Positions 9,158 through 18,414 of a stretch of 64,000 nt of DNA are shown in pieces. Each line of letters opens with the position of its first letter. Positions within the stretch are counted from its first letter, which is position 1. Made by a program: the position numbers and the translations under genes. The stretch comes from Cryobacterium sp. Y82 (GTDB lineage Bacteria > Actinomycetota > Actinomycetes > Actinomycetales > Microbacteriaceae). The stretch spans positions 1 to 64,000 of the forward strand of contig NZ_PJJJ01000022.1 in assembly GCF_002929495.1 (NCBI RefSeq), given 5' to 3'. The notes under the pieces are model-generated. The model had not been told where the DNA came from. It searched no databases and worked only from the letters and a program-made list of their open reading frames with translations.

Positions 9158-10168
9158 ATGGATGTCATGTGGGATACCTCCGGACGACTGCTGAGATTGT
9201 TGGCCCTGCTCCAACGCACCCGTGAGTGGAATGCTGCCGAGCTAGCAGTCGAGCTGGAGGTCACGGCCCGCACTATTCGACGCGACGTCGCCCGGCTCCG
9301 TGATCTGGGCTACCCGGTGGCCAGTGTTCACGGCACTGGTGGTGGGTACCAGCTCGAAGCCGGTGCAACATTACCTCCGCTGATGTTCGACGCCGAAGAA
9401 GCCATTGCCACCCTCCTCGCGCTGCAGGAAGCCTCGGCGACAGGCAATCGGACCGCAGCGCCGGGGGCGCTCAGCGCCCTCGACAAGCTCAATCGCGTCA
9501 TGCCGCCCCGACTTCGTTCCACGGTCGACGCCCTGGCACAGAACTCCAGCCGCATCGACCTCGGCAGCCAGATCGGCTCAGACCCGGCGCCCGTGAGAGC
9601 GAACACTCTCATGCTGCTTGCTCGAGCTTGCCGGGACCGTCGACAAGTCGAGGTCACCTGCCAGGGCGACGAGGGAACGAGCAAGCACAGACGCCTCGAA
9701 CCCCTCCACCTGGTGCGCACGATGAACCGGTGGCACCTCGTTGCGTTCTCCCTCGAAGCGAACGACTGGCGCATATTTCGCATTGACCGTCTAGCGGATG
9801 CCACCATCACCTCGGCCTCAAGCCGCGCTCGACAACCGCCGGCAGAAGACCTGGATCTTTATGTGGCAGGCCGAGTCGGTGCCGCGGTCCGGCAGGTCAC
9901 CGCGACCGTGCGCGTGCATGCTCCCCGTGCTGAGGTCGCCCACTGGATCTCAGCCGCCTGGGGAACCATCACCGAGGAAACAGCCCACACGTCAATCGTC
10001 CACGCAGGCGCGGACAGCTACCACGCGATCGCACGCTGGCTGCTCCTGATGGATAGACCTTTGACCGTCATCAATTCGTCAGCGCTGCGAGCGGCATTTG
10101 CGACCATCGCCACCGAGGCGAAACGAATAGCTTCGGTCGAGGACACTGAGATGCCTGCAGCGCCATAG
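9158..10168 (+). CDS. YafY-like transcriptional regulator (HTH plus WYL domain)
   Basis: A 336-residue regulator. The N-terminal winged helix contains RLLRLLALLQRTREWNAAEL and TARTIRRDVARLRDLGYPV, and the WYL domain contains RRLEPLHLVRTMNRWHLVAFS and WRIFRIDRL. The frame is open further upstream, but ATG 9158 follows AGGGTGG. A second ATG at 9167 gives the more typical MWDTSGR start. It is divergent from the reductase gene and likely regulates it. It is clearly a paralogue of the regulator at 5588. Confidence 0.85.
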   Translation: MDVMWDTSGRLLRLLALLQRTREWNAAELAVELEVTARTIRRDVARLRDLGYPVASVHGTGGGYQLEAGATLPPLMFDAEEAIATLLALQEASATGNRTAAPGALSALDKLNRVMPPRLRSTVDALAQNSSRIDLGSQIGSDPAPVRANTLMLLARACRDRRQVEVTCQGDEGTSKHRRLEPLHLVRTMNRWHLVAFSLEANDWRIFRIDRLADATITSASSRARQPPAEDLDLYVAGRVGAAVRQVTATVRVHAPRAEVAHWISAAWGTITEETAHTSIVHAGADSYHAIARWLLLMDRPLTVINSSALRAAFATIATEAKRIASVEDTEMPAAP

Positions 10169-10469
10169 CGCAGGTTTTAGCTCTCGACTCTGGCGTGGAC
10201 CCGATTTAGGCACGGGCCCACGGTGCCGCTCTGGGCGACCTGCTGGTTCTGCGTGTCTCCGTTGTGACAATGAGTAGGCGGTTCAATTGCACAAGCTCAG
10301 CCAGCAACGGCGCCGAATTCTAGAGTCCCGTACCGGGTTCGGCTAACGGGCACTGACCAAGCCGATTCAGGTCACCGACTCCAGTCGAATTCCTCACCTA
10401 CGACGAGCTAACGGTCGCGGGTTCCTCGTTTGCGTCCCAGCATCTGTCGCCACCGATAAGTTGGCAGCC
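10169..10469. other. Intergenic stretch without a gene
   Basis: Three hundred bases between the WYL regulator and the S51 peptidase gene, both on the plus strand. Short frames on either strand lack start signals and family resemblance. It presumably holds the terminator of the first gene and the promoter of the second, but I cannot place either. Confidence 0.5.
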
Positions 10470-11201
10470 ATGAGTATTTTCCTTGTCGGAGGCGGCCCGG
10501 ACACCGTTACTTCCTCCGAGATATTTGACCAGTTTGTTGACGAGGTACTTGAGCGAGGAGCGACGAGACACCGAGTTCCGAAAATCGTCCTCGTTATCTT
10601 TGACGAGGGAGGAAGTGCGACGCACTTCCTGCCGGCCTACACAGCACCGCTCGAAAGCCGAATGTCGTGCGAAATTCGACCAGTGTTGGTCTGCCGTGAC
10701 AGCCTGGTGGAATCGGCCAGCTTCGATGACGTCGATGCGATCCTTGTCGCAGGCGGCCCGACACCGGCCTATTTAAATGCTCTCCAGACTTCGATCGATG
10801 CGATCGCAAGTGCGATCGTACAAGGAGCCCCCTACATCGGGTTTTCGGCGGGCGCGATGATCGCACCGAAGGTGGCCTTGATTGGGGGGTACACAATGAA
10901 TGGAACAGAAGTCTGCACCGAAGAATGGGCGGAAGGGCTGGGGGAGATAACGCTGAAGGCTGGCCTCGGCGTGGTCCCATTCACGGTCGACGTTCACGCA
11001 GCCCAAGCAGGAACCCTCGGTCGGGCACTTTCCGCAGTCGTCAATGGTCTCGCTGATCGGGTCGTTGCCATTGACGAGAACACGGCGGTTGTCACAACGC
11101 TCCCCGACCCTTCCAGCATCAGGATCGTCGGGGGTGGCAATGCGTGGACGTTCGAAGCATCTGATGGGCAAGTCACAAGTTCGATTCGGAGAGCGAATTA
11201 A
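10470..11201 (+). CDS. Peptidase S51 family protein (dipeptidase E/cyanophycinase-like)
   Basis: A 243-residue protein with the S51 serine nucleophile elbow GFSAGAM, Ser at about residue 126, preceded by AILVAGGPTPAYLNAL, which matches the GG-x-T substrate-site segment of the family. S51 enzymes cleave aspartyl dipeptides or cyanophycin-type peptides with a Ser-His-Glu triad. The start ATG at 10470 is preferred over TTG 10461, because family proteins begin close to the first beta strand (IFLVGGG). It appears monocistronic. Confidence 0.7.
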   Translation: MSIFLVGGGPDTVTSSEIFDQFVDEVLERGATRHRVPKIVLVIFDEGGSATHFLPAYTAPLESRMSCEIRPVLVCRDSLVESASFDDVDAILVAGGPTPAYLNALQTSIDAIASAIVQGAPYIGFSAGAMIAPKVALIGGYTMNGTEVCTEEWAEGLGEITLKAGLGVVPFTVDVHAAQAGTLGRALSAVVNGLADRVVAIDENTAVVTTLPDPSSIRIVGGGNAWTFEASDGQVTSSIRRAN

Positions 11202-11299
11202 TCTCGTCCAGTGGCGGTACCCTTTCCGACTGGAGCCACGACGACCCGACCGCTCTCAGGGCGCAAGCCTCGACCCGCGATGTGAGTAGACAGCCTGAC

Positions 11300-11322
11300 T
11301 AACTAGTGACACTATGTAGTTA
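11300..11322. promoter_or_regulatory. Candidate PadR operator, perfect inverted repeat TAACTA-N11-TAGTTA
   Basis: A 6+11+6 perfect inverted repeat sits 27 bases upstream of the PadR-family gene start in an AT-rich promoter-like patch. PadR regulators bind long AT-rich dyads and commonly autoregulate. The assignment rests on location and symmetry. Confidence 0.45.
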
Positions 11323-11349
11323 TGAGTTCAGCGTTTGGAGGGGAATGTT

Positions 11350-11724
11350 ATGAGCGCCAAACAGTGGCCAAGTGATTGGATGCGGGCCGCCCTTGGCCTG
11401 TGCGTGCTGCGCACTCTCGCCGCCGGCCCGACCTACGGGTACGCCATCGCGGCCGCGTTGGAAGCGAACGGATTCGGCGCGATCAAGGGCGGCACGCTGT
11501 ATCCGTTGCTCACCCGCTGCGAAGCGGCCGGCTGGATCGCTGTCGAGTGGCGGGTCGGCGCCGGCGGCCCCGAGCGCAAATACCTATCGCTGACAGATGC
11601 CGGACGCGACGAGTTGGCAACCCAGACAGCTAACTGGTGCGACTTCACGGGCACGGTCCTGGCCCACCTCGACAACACACCCACAGGCAGCACCGCACGA
11701 ACCACGGGGACGGACAAATCATGA
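11350..11724 (+). CDS. PadR-family transcriptional regulator
   Basis: A 124-residue winged-helix protein with the PadR signature GPTYGYAIAAALE, then GGTLYPLLTRCEAAGWI and RKYLSLTDAGRDEL. It is short, like PadR-s2 members that lack a long C-terminal helix bundle. GGAGGGG lies 6 bases before ATG 11350. It overlaps the following membrane-protein gene by ATGA, so the pair is translationally coupled. Such pairs usually have the regulator control its partner. Confidence 0.85.
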   Translation: MSAKQWPSDWMRAALGLCVLRTLAAGPTYGYAIAAALEANGFGAIKGGTLYPLLTRCEAAGWIAVEWRVGAGGPERKYLSLTDAGRDELATQTANWCDFTGTVLAHLDNTPTGSTARTTGTDKS

Positions 11725-12497
11725 CGACCAGCAACATTCGCGACGCACACGACCGCGACACCGAGAACGAGAAGTGGCTGGAAAGCCTGACCATCGAGCT
11801 GCGCCTGCTCGACGTCAACGGCACGAGGATCGGCGACGCCGTGGCGACTGCACGCGAGTTTCTGGTCGACTCCGGGGCTCTGGCCGAAGAATCTTTCGAC
11901 AGCGCACGTCATTACGCCGCGGAGCTGGGCCTTCCGGCAACCGCAGGTGCCTCAAAAGGGGTGTGGGGTGCCACCCTGCGCAGCGGTCTCGGCCTGCTCG
12001 GGCTGATGGCGCTCATAGAGGCGGTGGTTCCGCTCACGCATCAGACAGACGTGACAGTCGGGCTCGGGGTGCTTCTGATTACCGTCGCAGTGCTGGCGAT
12101 TATTGCGTTCCTGCCACGACTCCTCTCCACCATCATTGTGCGGATACTTTCGCACGGGAAGGTCAGAGCGTTTGTCGAGGGGGCGGCAGTTGGGCTTGCA
12201 GTTACGCTGGTTTTTGTGCTGATATCGCTGTGGTCAGTGGACCGGATCGTGTTCAGCGTTCCTGCGCTACCGGTCTTCATTGTCGCGGTCGTGCTGCTCA
12301 TCGCCCCAGCCCTGTGGGCCCAGTTCCAATACCCCTATCAGGATGACCCCATCGTGCCCCCCGGCTCCGCGTCGGCGGACACGCCACGGATCTCTATCGG
12401 CATCCGGCTATTTCTGTTCGCCACCAACTGGATGCTCGTCATCGGGAGTGTCATCCTCTGCGCCTTCGTACTGTTCATGGACACCCTAGCTCGATGA
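11721..12497 (+). CDS. HAAS-like membrane protein partner of PadR
   Basis: A 258-residue protein. The first 75 residues are soluble and helical (ENEKWLESLTIELRLL, VATAREFLVDSGA), resembling the HAAS or permease-prefix domain often encoded next to PadR regulators. About five to six membrane helices follow from residue 90 to the end. The last helix, WMLVIGSVILCAFVLFMDT, almost reaches the C-terminus. No catalytic motif is visible. The coupled overlap with PadR suggests an envelope-stress or transport role, which is inference. Confidence 0.65.
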   Translation: MTTSNIRDAHDRDTENEKWLESLTIELRLLDVNGTRIGDAVATAREFLVDSGALAEESFDSARHYAAELGLPATAGASKGVWGATLRSGLGLLGLMALIEAVVPLTHQTDVTVGLGVLLITVAVLAIIAFLPRLLSTIIVRILSHGKVRAFVEGAAVGLAVTLVFVLISLWSVDRIVFSVPALPVFIVAVVLLIAPALWAQFQYPYQDDPIVPPGSASADTPRISIGIRLFLFATNWMLVIGSVILCAFVLFMDTLAR

Positions 12498-13167
12498 AAC
12501 CGGGCGTGGCAGCGGGCCGGGACCCACGTGCTCGACGCCACCATCACGACGCTGGAAACCGCTAATCACGGGGTCAGCTGACGTTGCCGCAGGGAGCGGA
12601 GTTCTCCGGTTTTGGCTTTGGCGGGGGTTGTGCCGAACACTGGCAGTGAGTCCAACGACGACGACACCCAAATCCGCGAAGCTCGGGTTCGATGCCGCCT
12701 GCTCCGGGCGAGAGCGAAGCGGATGGCTGCCAATCTAGTTGCCGAGAAATCAACCCAGCAATCCCACCGGCATTGCGGTGTTACGACCGTGTTCTGTCCT
12801 GCCAACAAACCGTGAGGTTTTACCGAGAAAAGTTACTGCTTTCAACCGCACTCACGCCGAATCCTTCGCTGAAGCTGATGACGACGTACCCGACACCGCT
12901 GGCAGTACGAGGACGCCATAGGACAGTTGGACGAGCCAGCCCGCCGGTGCCTGTGCGATCAGGATGTGCGAGAGCTGCGTGCACTGTACTTATGATCTCT
13001 GCGCTCGTGTCACAAACTTGGAAATTGGCGCCCAATTCTCCGGTGACCACGAGGAGGGCGTAATGCCCGGCCCGGTGGAGGCGTGGTAGTCATGGCGGCA
13101 TCCGCTCATGTGTCGAATGTTTACGTGCCTGTTCGCTAATTCTCGACGGCAGGAACAAGCTGTCATC
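12498..13167. other. 670-base stretch without a convincing gene, upstream of the methionine/ECF operon
   Basis: Several frames of 60-120 codons exist on both strands, but none has a start signal with recognisable protein content. A GAGGAGG box at about 13051-13057 precedes a 8-codon frame and then a 15-codon frame ending at 13140, a possible leader-peptide arrangement. The second lies out of frame with malY. I looked for SAM-IV and cobalamin riboswitch core sequences by eye and found neither. Confidence 0.4.
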
Positions 13168-14361
13168 ATGTCAGTCATCAAGGTCGCACCGCTGGAGAAT
13201 ATCCGGCGCGAGCGCAGCAGCATCAAGTGGACTCGGTTTCCCGCCGACGTACTTCCCTTGTTTGTTGCCGAGATGGACTACCCCCTCGCCCCGGCCATTG
13301 TCTCCACCCTCGTGGAGCGGGTTCAGGCTTCCGACACCGGCTACCTTGACGGTCCGGGCCCGCTAGCTCCGGCCTTCGCCGCATTTGCTTTGAATCGCTG
13401 GGGCTGGACCGTCGACCCGAGCCACGTGCACCTGGCAACCGACGTGAGCGTAGGCATCGTTGAGGCCCTCCGCCTCGCCGTTCCGAACGGAGGCCGAGTT
13501 GCGATCACCCCGCCCGTCTACCCGCCCTTCTACGAACTCGTGGAGGAGGCTGCGGCATCCGTTATCGAAACGCCCCTCCTCGAGCAAGGCGACAGCTGGG
13601 CGCTTGACCTCGAGGCACTCGAAACCAGCTTCGCCGGCGGCATTGACGCTTTTCTGCTGTGCAACCCGCACAACCCGCACGGCATTGTGTGGCAGCGTGA
13701 AACGCTCGAAGCGCTGGCCCGCCTGGCCGCGCAGTATGACGTGTTCGTCATCTCCGACGAGATCCACGCACCACTCACCTACCCGGGTGTGACGTTCACG
13801 CCATTCGCCCCGCTGGCCCTGGCCGCCGGGGCCCGCGCTGTCACCGTGACCTCGGCGAGCAAGGGCTGGAACGTGGCCGGGCTCAAGTGCGCGCTCGTCA
13901 TCGCCGCCGACGACGCCACCAACGACCTGCTGAACCGGCTGCCCGAAGAGGTCGCCTGTCGCACCAGCATCCTCGGCCTGCACGCGAACATCACCGCGTT
14001 CGGTTGTACTGACTGGCTCGACAATGCCATCGATCAAATTGTCGCCAACGATTTTCTGCTTGCTGAACTACTACGTGAATACCTGCCCGCTGTGATTTAC
14101 CACCGGCCGCGCGCCAGCTACCTGGCCTGGCTGGATCTGCGCCACCTCGGCCTCGGGGACTGCCCCTACCAGCGCATTCTTGACGAGGCCCGCGTCGCCC
14201 TCAATAACGGCGAATCTTTCGGCCTCGGCGGCCGAGGGTTCGGCCGCCTTACCCTGGCCTGCTCGCCCGATACCCTGCGCGAAGCCGTCGCCCGTATCGC
14301 GGCGCTCGTCGCGCGGGCCGATGCCGCTGCCGATTTTCCGACGGCGGCGACCCTCGCATGA
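13168..14361 (+). CDS. MalY/PatB-type C-S lyase (cystathionine beta-lyase-like aminotransferase fold)
   Basis: A 397-residue fold-type I PLP enzyme. The Schiff-base lysine is K232 in TSASKGWNVAGLK. Other markers are LFVAEMDYPLAPAI, CNPHNPHG near 165-172 and ISDEIHAPL with the PLP-ring Asp. Members split cystathionine or related thioethers to a thiol, pyruvate and ammonia. The frame is open 20 codons upstream, but ATG 13168 matches the family start. Its stop overlaps the next start as ATGA, and with the sulfhydrylase next door it fits homocysteine formation. Confidence 0.85.
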   Translation: MSVIKVAPLENIRRERSSIKWTRFPADVLPLFVAEMDYPLAPAIVSTLVERVQASDTGYLDGPGPLAPAFAAFALNRWGWTVDPSHVHLATDVSVGIVEALRLAVPNGGRVAITPPVYPPFYELVEEAAASVIETPLLEQGDSWALDLEALETSFAGGIDAFLLCNPHNPHGIVWQRETLEALARLAAQYDVFVISDEIHAPLTYPGVTFTPFAPLALAAGARAVTVTSASKGWNVAGLKCALVIAADDATNDLLNRLPEEVACRTSILGLHANITAFGCTDWLDNAIDQIVANDFLLAELLREYLPAVIYHRPRASYLAWLDLRHLGLGDCPYQRILDEARVALNNGESFGLGGRGFGRLTLACSPDTLREAVARIAALVARADAAADFPTAATLA

Positions 14362-15779
14362 CGACAACGGATGCCCCGATCCAGACCGACACCGACGCAA
14401 CAGGAAGTTCCATGGCCACGCCCGCACCAGCATCCGCATCGCTACTGAATTCTGACGCCACCGAGGTGGTCGCACCGATCACCGACTGGGACGCCTTCAG
14501 CTTCGACACCCGCCAGGTGCACGTCGGCGAATACGCCGACGAGAACCGCGGCGCGCGCATTCCGCCGCTCACCCTGAGCGCTGGCTACGTCTTCGACTCC
14601 TTCGACGACGGGGCTGCACGCTTTAATGGCGGGTCGCGGGAGCCCATCTATTCGCGACAGGGCAACCCCACCAACGCGGTCGCCGAACAGCGCCTCGCGT
14701 CACTGGAGGGCGGCACGGCCTGCGTCGCAGTGTCGAGTGGGCAGGCCGCGATCAGCGCCGCCCTGTTTGCCCTGGCCGAAGCGGGCGAGCACATCGTCTC
14801 GACCGCCAGCATCTACGGCGGCACCCGCATTCTGCTCGGCCGAAGCTTTCGGCGCATGGGCATCGAGGTGGACTACGTCTGGGACACCGACTCCGACGAA
14901 GCCTGGGACGCGGTCATTCGGCCCGAGACCAAGGCGATCTTCACCGAAACCATTCCCAACCCGCGCAACGACGTCGTCGACATTGCCCGCATCGCCGCCG
15001 TCGCCCGCCGCCACGGCATTCCGCTCGTCGTCGACAACACCGTGGCCACGCCGTACCTCATTCGCCCGTTCGAGTACGGCGCCGACATCGTCGTGCATTC
15101 AACCACCAAGTTTCTCAGCGGCCACGGTGCCGGGGTATCGGGCGCGATCGTCGACGGCGGCACCTTCGATTGGGCGGCGAGCTCCCGCCGCTACCCGCTG
15201 CTGACCGACTCGTTGCGCCCCGGCCTGCCCTCGTTGCTCGACCGGTTCGGCCCGGCCGCCTACGCCCAATACGTGCGCGAAGCCGTCGTCAACGATGTCG
15301 GGCCGTCGCTGTCGCCGTTCAACGGATTTCTGCTGCACCAGGGCATCGAAACCCTGTCGCTGCGCATGGAACGCCACGTTGACAACTCGATCGCTATCGC
15401 GCACTGGCTTCAGGAGCAGCCCGAGGTCGAGGTCGTCGATTACGCCGGTCTGCCGAGCAGCCCCCTGTACGAGATCGCCGAGCGCTACTACAAGGGTCGT
15501 ACCGGATCGGTGTTCGCCGTCACCGTCAAGGGCGGCACCGAGGGTGCCCGAGCGTTCACGAACGGTCTCCGGGTGTTCAGCCGTATGACCGGTATCGGCG
15601 ACACGCGCTCGATGGTGCTGCATCCGCTCACCACCACCCACGCCTCGTTTGCCCCCGATCTCAACGCACGCCTCGGCATCACCGCCGGAATGTTGCGTCT
15701 GTCGGTCGGCATCGAATCGCTCGATGACCTTCTGCTTGACCTCCGCGGGGGGCTCGACCGAGTCGCCGGCATCCTCTAA
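14358..15779 (+). CDS. metY: O-acetylhomoserine aminocarboxypropyltransferase (sulfhydrylase), MetY type
   Basis: A 473-residue Cys/Met-metabolism PLP enzyme. After an Ala/Thr-rich extension of about 45 residues, the core contains YSRQGNPTNAVAEQRLASLEGG, the PLP-phosphate segment SSGQAAISAAL, VVDNTVATPYLIRP and the catalytic lysine K251 in HSTTKFLSGHG. It makes homocysteine from O-acetylhomoserine and sulfide. Translation is coupled to the upstream MalY gene by ATGA. The ECF lipoprotein gene follows after only 20 bases, so methionine synthesis and vitamin uptake are probably one transcript. Confidence 0.88.
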   Translation: MTTTDAPIQTDTDATGSSMATPAPASASLLNSDATEVVAPITDWDAFSFDTRQVHVGEYADENRGARIPPLTLSAGYVFDSFDDGAARFNGGSREPIYSRQGNPTNAVAEQRLASLEGGTACVAVSSGQAAISAALFALAEAGEHIVSTASIYGGTRILLGRSFRRMGIEVDYVWDTDSDEAWDAVIRPETKAIFTETIPNPRNDVVDIARIAAVARRHGIPLVVDNTVATPYLIRPFEYGADIVVHSTTKFLSGHGAGVSGAIVDGGTFDWAASSRRYPLLTDSLRPGLPSLLDRFGPAAYAQYVREAVVNDVGPSLSPFNGFLLHQGIETLSLRMERHVDNSIAIAHWLQEQPEVEVVDYAGLPSSPLYEIAERYYKGRTGSVFAVTVKGGTEGARAFTNGLRVFSRMTGIGDTRSMVLHPLTTTHASFAPDLNARLGITAGMLRLSVGIESLDDLLLDLRGGLDRVAGIL

Positions 15780-15799
15780 ACGCTAGGTACTCTGGATTC

Positions 15800-16372
15800 A
15801 TGAACCTCACCGCGCCATTTTCTTCTGCGCCCACTTTCTTCCGCAGCACGGGTGCCCGCACCTCGATTGCGCTGGGCGCGCTCGTTCTGCTCGCCGCGTT
15901 GAGCGGATGCGCTCCCGCTGATTCCGGCTCGTCGGCCTCACCTGCCGCGACCGTTGAAGCTTCCTCGGCCGACTGCGCCGGCGTCGCCGTCGTCGTGGAC
16001 TTCGGAACGCTTGACGCCGCCACGATCACCGAGTGCGTCGACGCGACCAAGACCATCGCTGCGAGCGAGACCCTTGCAACGACGGGCACCACGACCGAGG
16101 GCAGCGTGGAATACGGCGACGCCATCGTCTGCCGCGTCAACGACCGCCCGGCCGCCGACGAAACCGTCGTGGTCGAGGGCCAGGAATCCTTCAGCGAATC
16201 CTGCGCCTCGATGCCACCGGCTTACGCTTACTGGGCGCTCTGGGTGAAGGCTACTCCCGACGCCGACTGGGCCTACGCCCAGGAGGGCCTCGGCACGCTC
16301 GAGGTCGAGCCCGGCCAGTCAGTGGGCCTCGTCTACACGACCGGCACTGAAACGCCGACGCCCGGCAGCTAG
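15800..16372 (+). CDS. Lipoprotein linked to an ECF transporter (DUF4430/SCO2322-like)
   Basis: A 190-residue protein with a long signal sequence and a lipobox LSGC, acylated Cys at residue 37. The mature part contains YAYWALWVKATPDADWAYAQEG and VEPGQSVGLVYT, resembling the transcobalamin-like DUF4430 fold or SCO2322-type proteins found beside actinobacterial ECF transporters. It probably sits on the outer face of the membrane and captures or hands over substrate. Its stop overlaps the start of the ECF gene by one base (TAGTG). Confidence 0.65.
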   Translation: MNLTAPFSSAPTFFRSTGARTSIALGALVLLAALSGCAPADSGSSASPAATVEASSADCAGVAVVVDFGTLDAATITECVDATKTIAASETLATTGTTTEGSVEYGDAIVCRVNDRPAADETVVVEGQESFSESCASMPPAYAYWALWVKATPDADWAYAQEGLGTLEVEPGQSVGLVYTTGTETPTPGS

Positions 16373-18414
16373 TGTTTCGCCTGCGCCTCGCCGCGCTTCT
16401 CGCGGCAATCGTGCTCGCGGTGGGCTTCGTTCTGCTGCGGGTCGTCTACCGCGTGGTCTTCGGTGGCGTCGGCGCAGGCACCGGCCCGGTGCTCCTGGAG
16501 CTTCCCCGGCTCCGACTCGACGGGCCGTTCAGCCACATCTCGCTGCTGGGCCCGATCACCTTGGTCGGTCTCGGCAATGCCGCGCTCAGCGCACTGCCGG
16601 TCGCCGCCATCATCGTGTTCTTCGGCCTGCTGAACGCGGTCATCAACGTGCAATCCCTGTTCGCGCGCGGTGCCGGTCGCGGCCCGCTGCGCGCCATCTC
16701 CCGTTCGCTCGTCATCGCCTGGGCGACCTTTCCGGCGTTGCTGGAATCCGTGCGCCGCGTGCGCGTCGCCCGCTCCCTGCGCGGAGAACGATCGATCGAG
16801 TCGTTGCTCGTGCCCATTTTCGAGCAGACAATCGAGCGCGCGCTCGCGCTAGCCGCATCAATGGAAACCCGCGGATTCGCGGCCACCCGTGTCGTGACCG
16901 GCGTGTGCGAGGCACCGGTGGTGCTCCGGGATGCCGGTTTGAACTTCGGTGCTGCGCCTGACAAGACGGGCTGGCACCTCGACGAGCTCAACGTCACCCT
17001 CGAGCCAGCCACCCTCACCGTGATCGTCGGCGCGACCGGGTCGGGCAAAACCAGCCTGCTCCACAGCATGAGCGGCCTGTTCCAGCACTTCTACGATGGC
17101 ACCCAGCAGGGACGCATCGACATTGCCGGCGCCGACCGGGCCTCGACTCCCCCGCGCGACACCGCCGGATTCGTCGGGCTCGTCGCGCAAAACGTGCGCC
17201 TCGGCTTCGCAGCCGAAACGGTGCACGACGAGATCGGCTTCGCCCTCGCCGTGCGCAATGTCGCCCCGCCGATCGTGCACGCCCGCGTTCTCGAGGTGGC
17301 CGCCCGGCTGAAAATCGAGCACCTGGTCGACCGTCCGATCGAGCAGCTCTCGGCCGGTGAGGCCAGCCTCGTCGCGATAGCCGCCGCCCTCGTAAACCAT
17401 CCCATCCTGTTGCTCGTGGACGAGCCGCTCGCCGACCTCGATACAGCCGCCCGCGATCGGGTCTGCACCGTGCTCGGCCAGCTCGCGCACGAAGCCGGCG
17501 TCTGCGTCGTCATCGCCGAACACAACACGAAGGAGTTCGCTTCGATAGCGGATGCCTGGCTCCAGATTCGAGGCAGCCGGCTGCACCAGCTCCCCGCCGA
17601 TTCGCCCGCCGATTCGTGGGGCAGCGCATTGCCATCTTCCGGGAGCGGTCCAGGCATCGCAACGGCGGCGCAGGGCGCTAGGCGGGATATCGGCGCTGTG
17701 CCTGCGGTGCCGCTCGCGAGCATCCGTCGGCTGAGTGTTCGGCACAAAACCAATCTGGTCGTCCACGACGTGTCCGTCGAGGTGCAGGCGGGCGAGCTCG
17801 TGGCCCTGCGCGGCAGCAACGGCGCCGGCAAGACCAGCCTGCTGCGGGCGATCGCGCTGCCGACCGCTGCCGACACCGTCATCGTCGCCGGGCAAGATGT
17901 TCGATCCCTCAAGCGGCGAACGCGCCGGCAGACCGTGGCGCTCGTGCCCGAGAACTTCGACGACCTGCTGTTTGCGATCACCGTGGCCGAGGAATGTCGC
18001 CGCGCTGATCGAACGCTGCGCGAACCGAATTTTAGGCGCGCTCTTCCCGCCGCTACCGATACCGAACGCAGCACCGCAGCTCTTTTTGCCCATCTGCTCG
18101 GCTTCAATGCCCCAACGGATGCCGCGCCGCTGTTGCAGCGCCACCCGCGCGACCTCTCCGCCGGCGAACGGCTCTGCCTCGTTATGGCCATTCAGCTCGC
18201 CGCCCGGCCCGACTTACTCCTCGTCGACGAACCCACTCGCGGCCTCGACCAGGTTGCGCGCGCGCTCGTGAGTGCGGCGCTGCTCACGGCTGCCGGTGCA
18301 GCCTCAGCGGTCATCTTCGCCACCCACGACGACGACTTTGCGCAGGACCTGGCCACGCGCAACCTGCACATGCAGGCCGGGCGGCTCGCTGCCCCGATCG
18401 AGGTGCTTTCATGA
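16372..18414 (+). CDS. ECF transporter energizing module: fused T subunit and two ATPase domains
   Basis: A 680-residue fusion. Residues 1 to about 180 are the EcfT membrane part, with helices near 5-28 and 60-97 and a coupling segment VARSLRGER then SMETRGF. The first ABC domain follows: Walker A VGATGSGKT (219-227), signature LSAGE (326-330), Walker B LLLVDEP (346-352). The second has GSNGAGKT (481-488), LSAGE (595-599), LLLVDEP (615-621) and a THDDDF switch. The T part is short for the family. A GTG start overlaps the lipoprotein stop, and the stop overlaps the S-component start. Confidence 0.88.
   Translation: MFRLRLAALLAAIVLAVGFVLLRVVYRVVFGGVGAGTGPVLLELPRLRLDGPFSHISLLGPITLVGLGNAALSALPVAAIIVFFGLLNAVINVQSLFARGAGRGPLRAISRSLVIAWATFPALLESVRRVRVARSLRGERSIESLLVPIFEQTIERALALAASMETRGFAATRVVTGVCEAPVVLRDAGLNFGAAPDKTGWHLDELNVTLEPATLTVIVGATGSGKTSLLHSMSGLFQHFYDGTQQGRIDIAGADRASTPPRDTAGFVGLVAQNVRLGFAAETVHDEIGFALAVRNVAPPIVHARVLEVAARLKIEHLVDRPIEQLSAGEASLVAIAAALVNHPILLLVDEPLADLDTAARDRVCTVLGQLAHEAGVCVVIAEHNTKEFASIADAWLQIRGSRLHQLPADSPADSWGSALPSSGSGPGIATAAQGARRDIGAVPAVPLASIRRLSVRHKTNLVVHDVSVEVQAGELVALRGSNGAGKTSLLRAIALPTAADTVIVAGQDVRSLKRRTRRQTVALVPENFDDLLFAITVAEECRRADRTLREPNFRRALPAATDTERSTAALFAHLLGFNAPTDAAPLLQRHPRDLSAGERLCLVMAIQLAARPDLLLVDEPTRGLDQVARALVSAALLTAAGAASAVIFATHDDDFAQDLATRNLHMQAGRLAAPIEVLS

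Noticed and set aside
12566..12815. Opposing frames of about 65-80 codons that look transposase-like in composition
   Set aside because: No motif or start signal supports either strand.
12820..13050. Minus-strand 76-codon frame with ordinary codon use
   Set aside because: It has no ribosome binding site, and the nearby AGGAGG belongs to the plus strand.
12498..13167. Possible SAM-IV or cobalamin riboswitch before the methionine/ECF operon
   Set aside because: No conserved core or box was found when read against the known consensus patterns.
16858..18144. Long minus-strand frames over the ECF gene
   Set aside because: They are antisense to two complete ABC domains and have no recognisable motifs.
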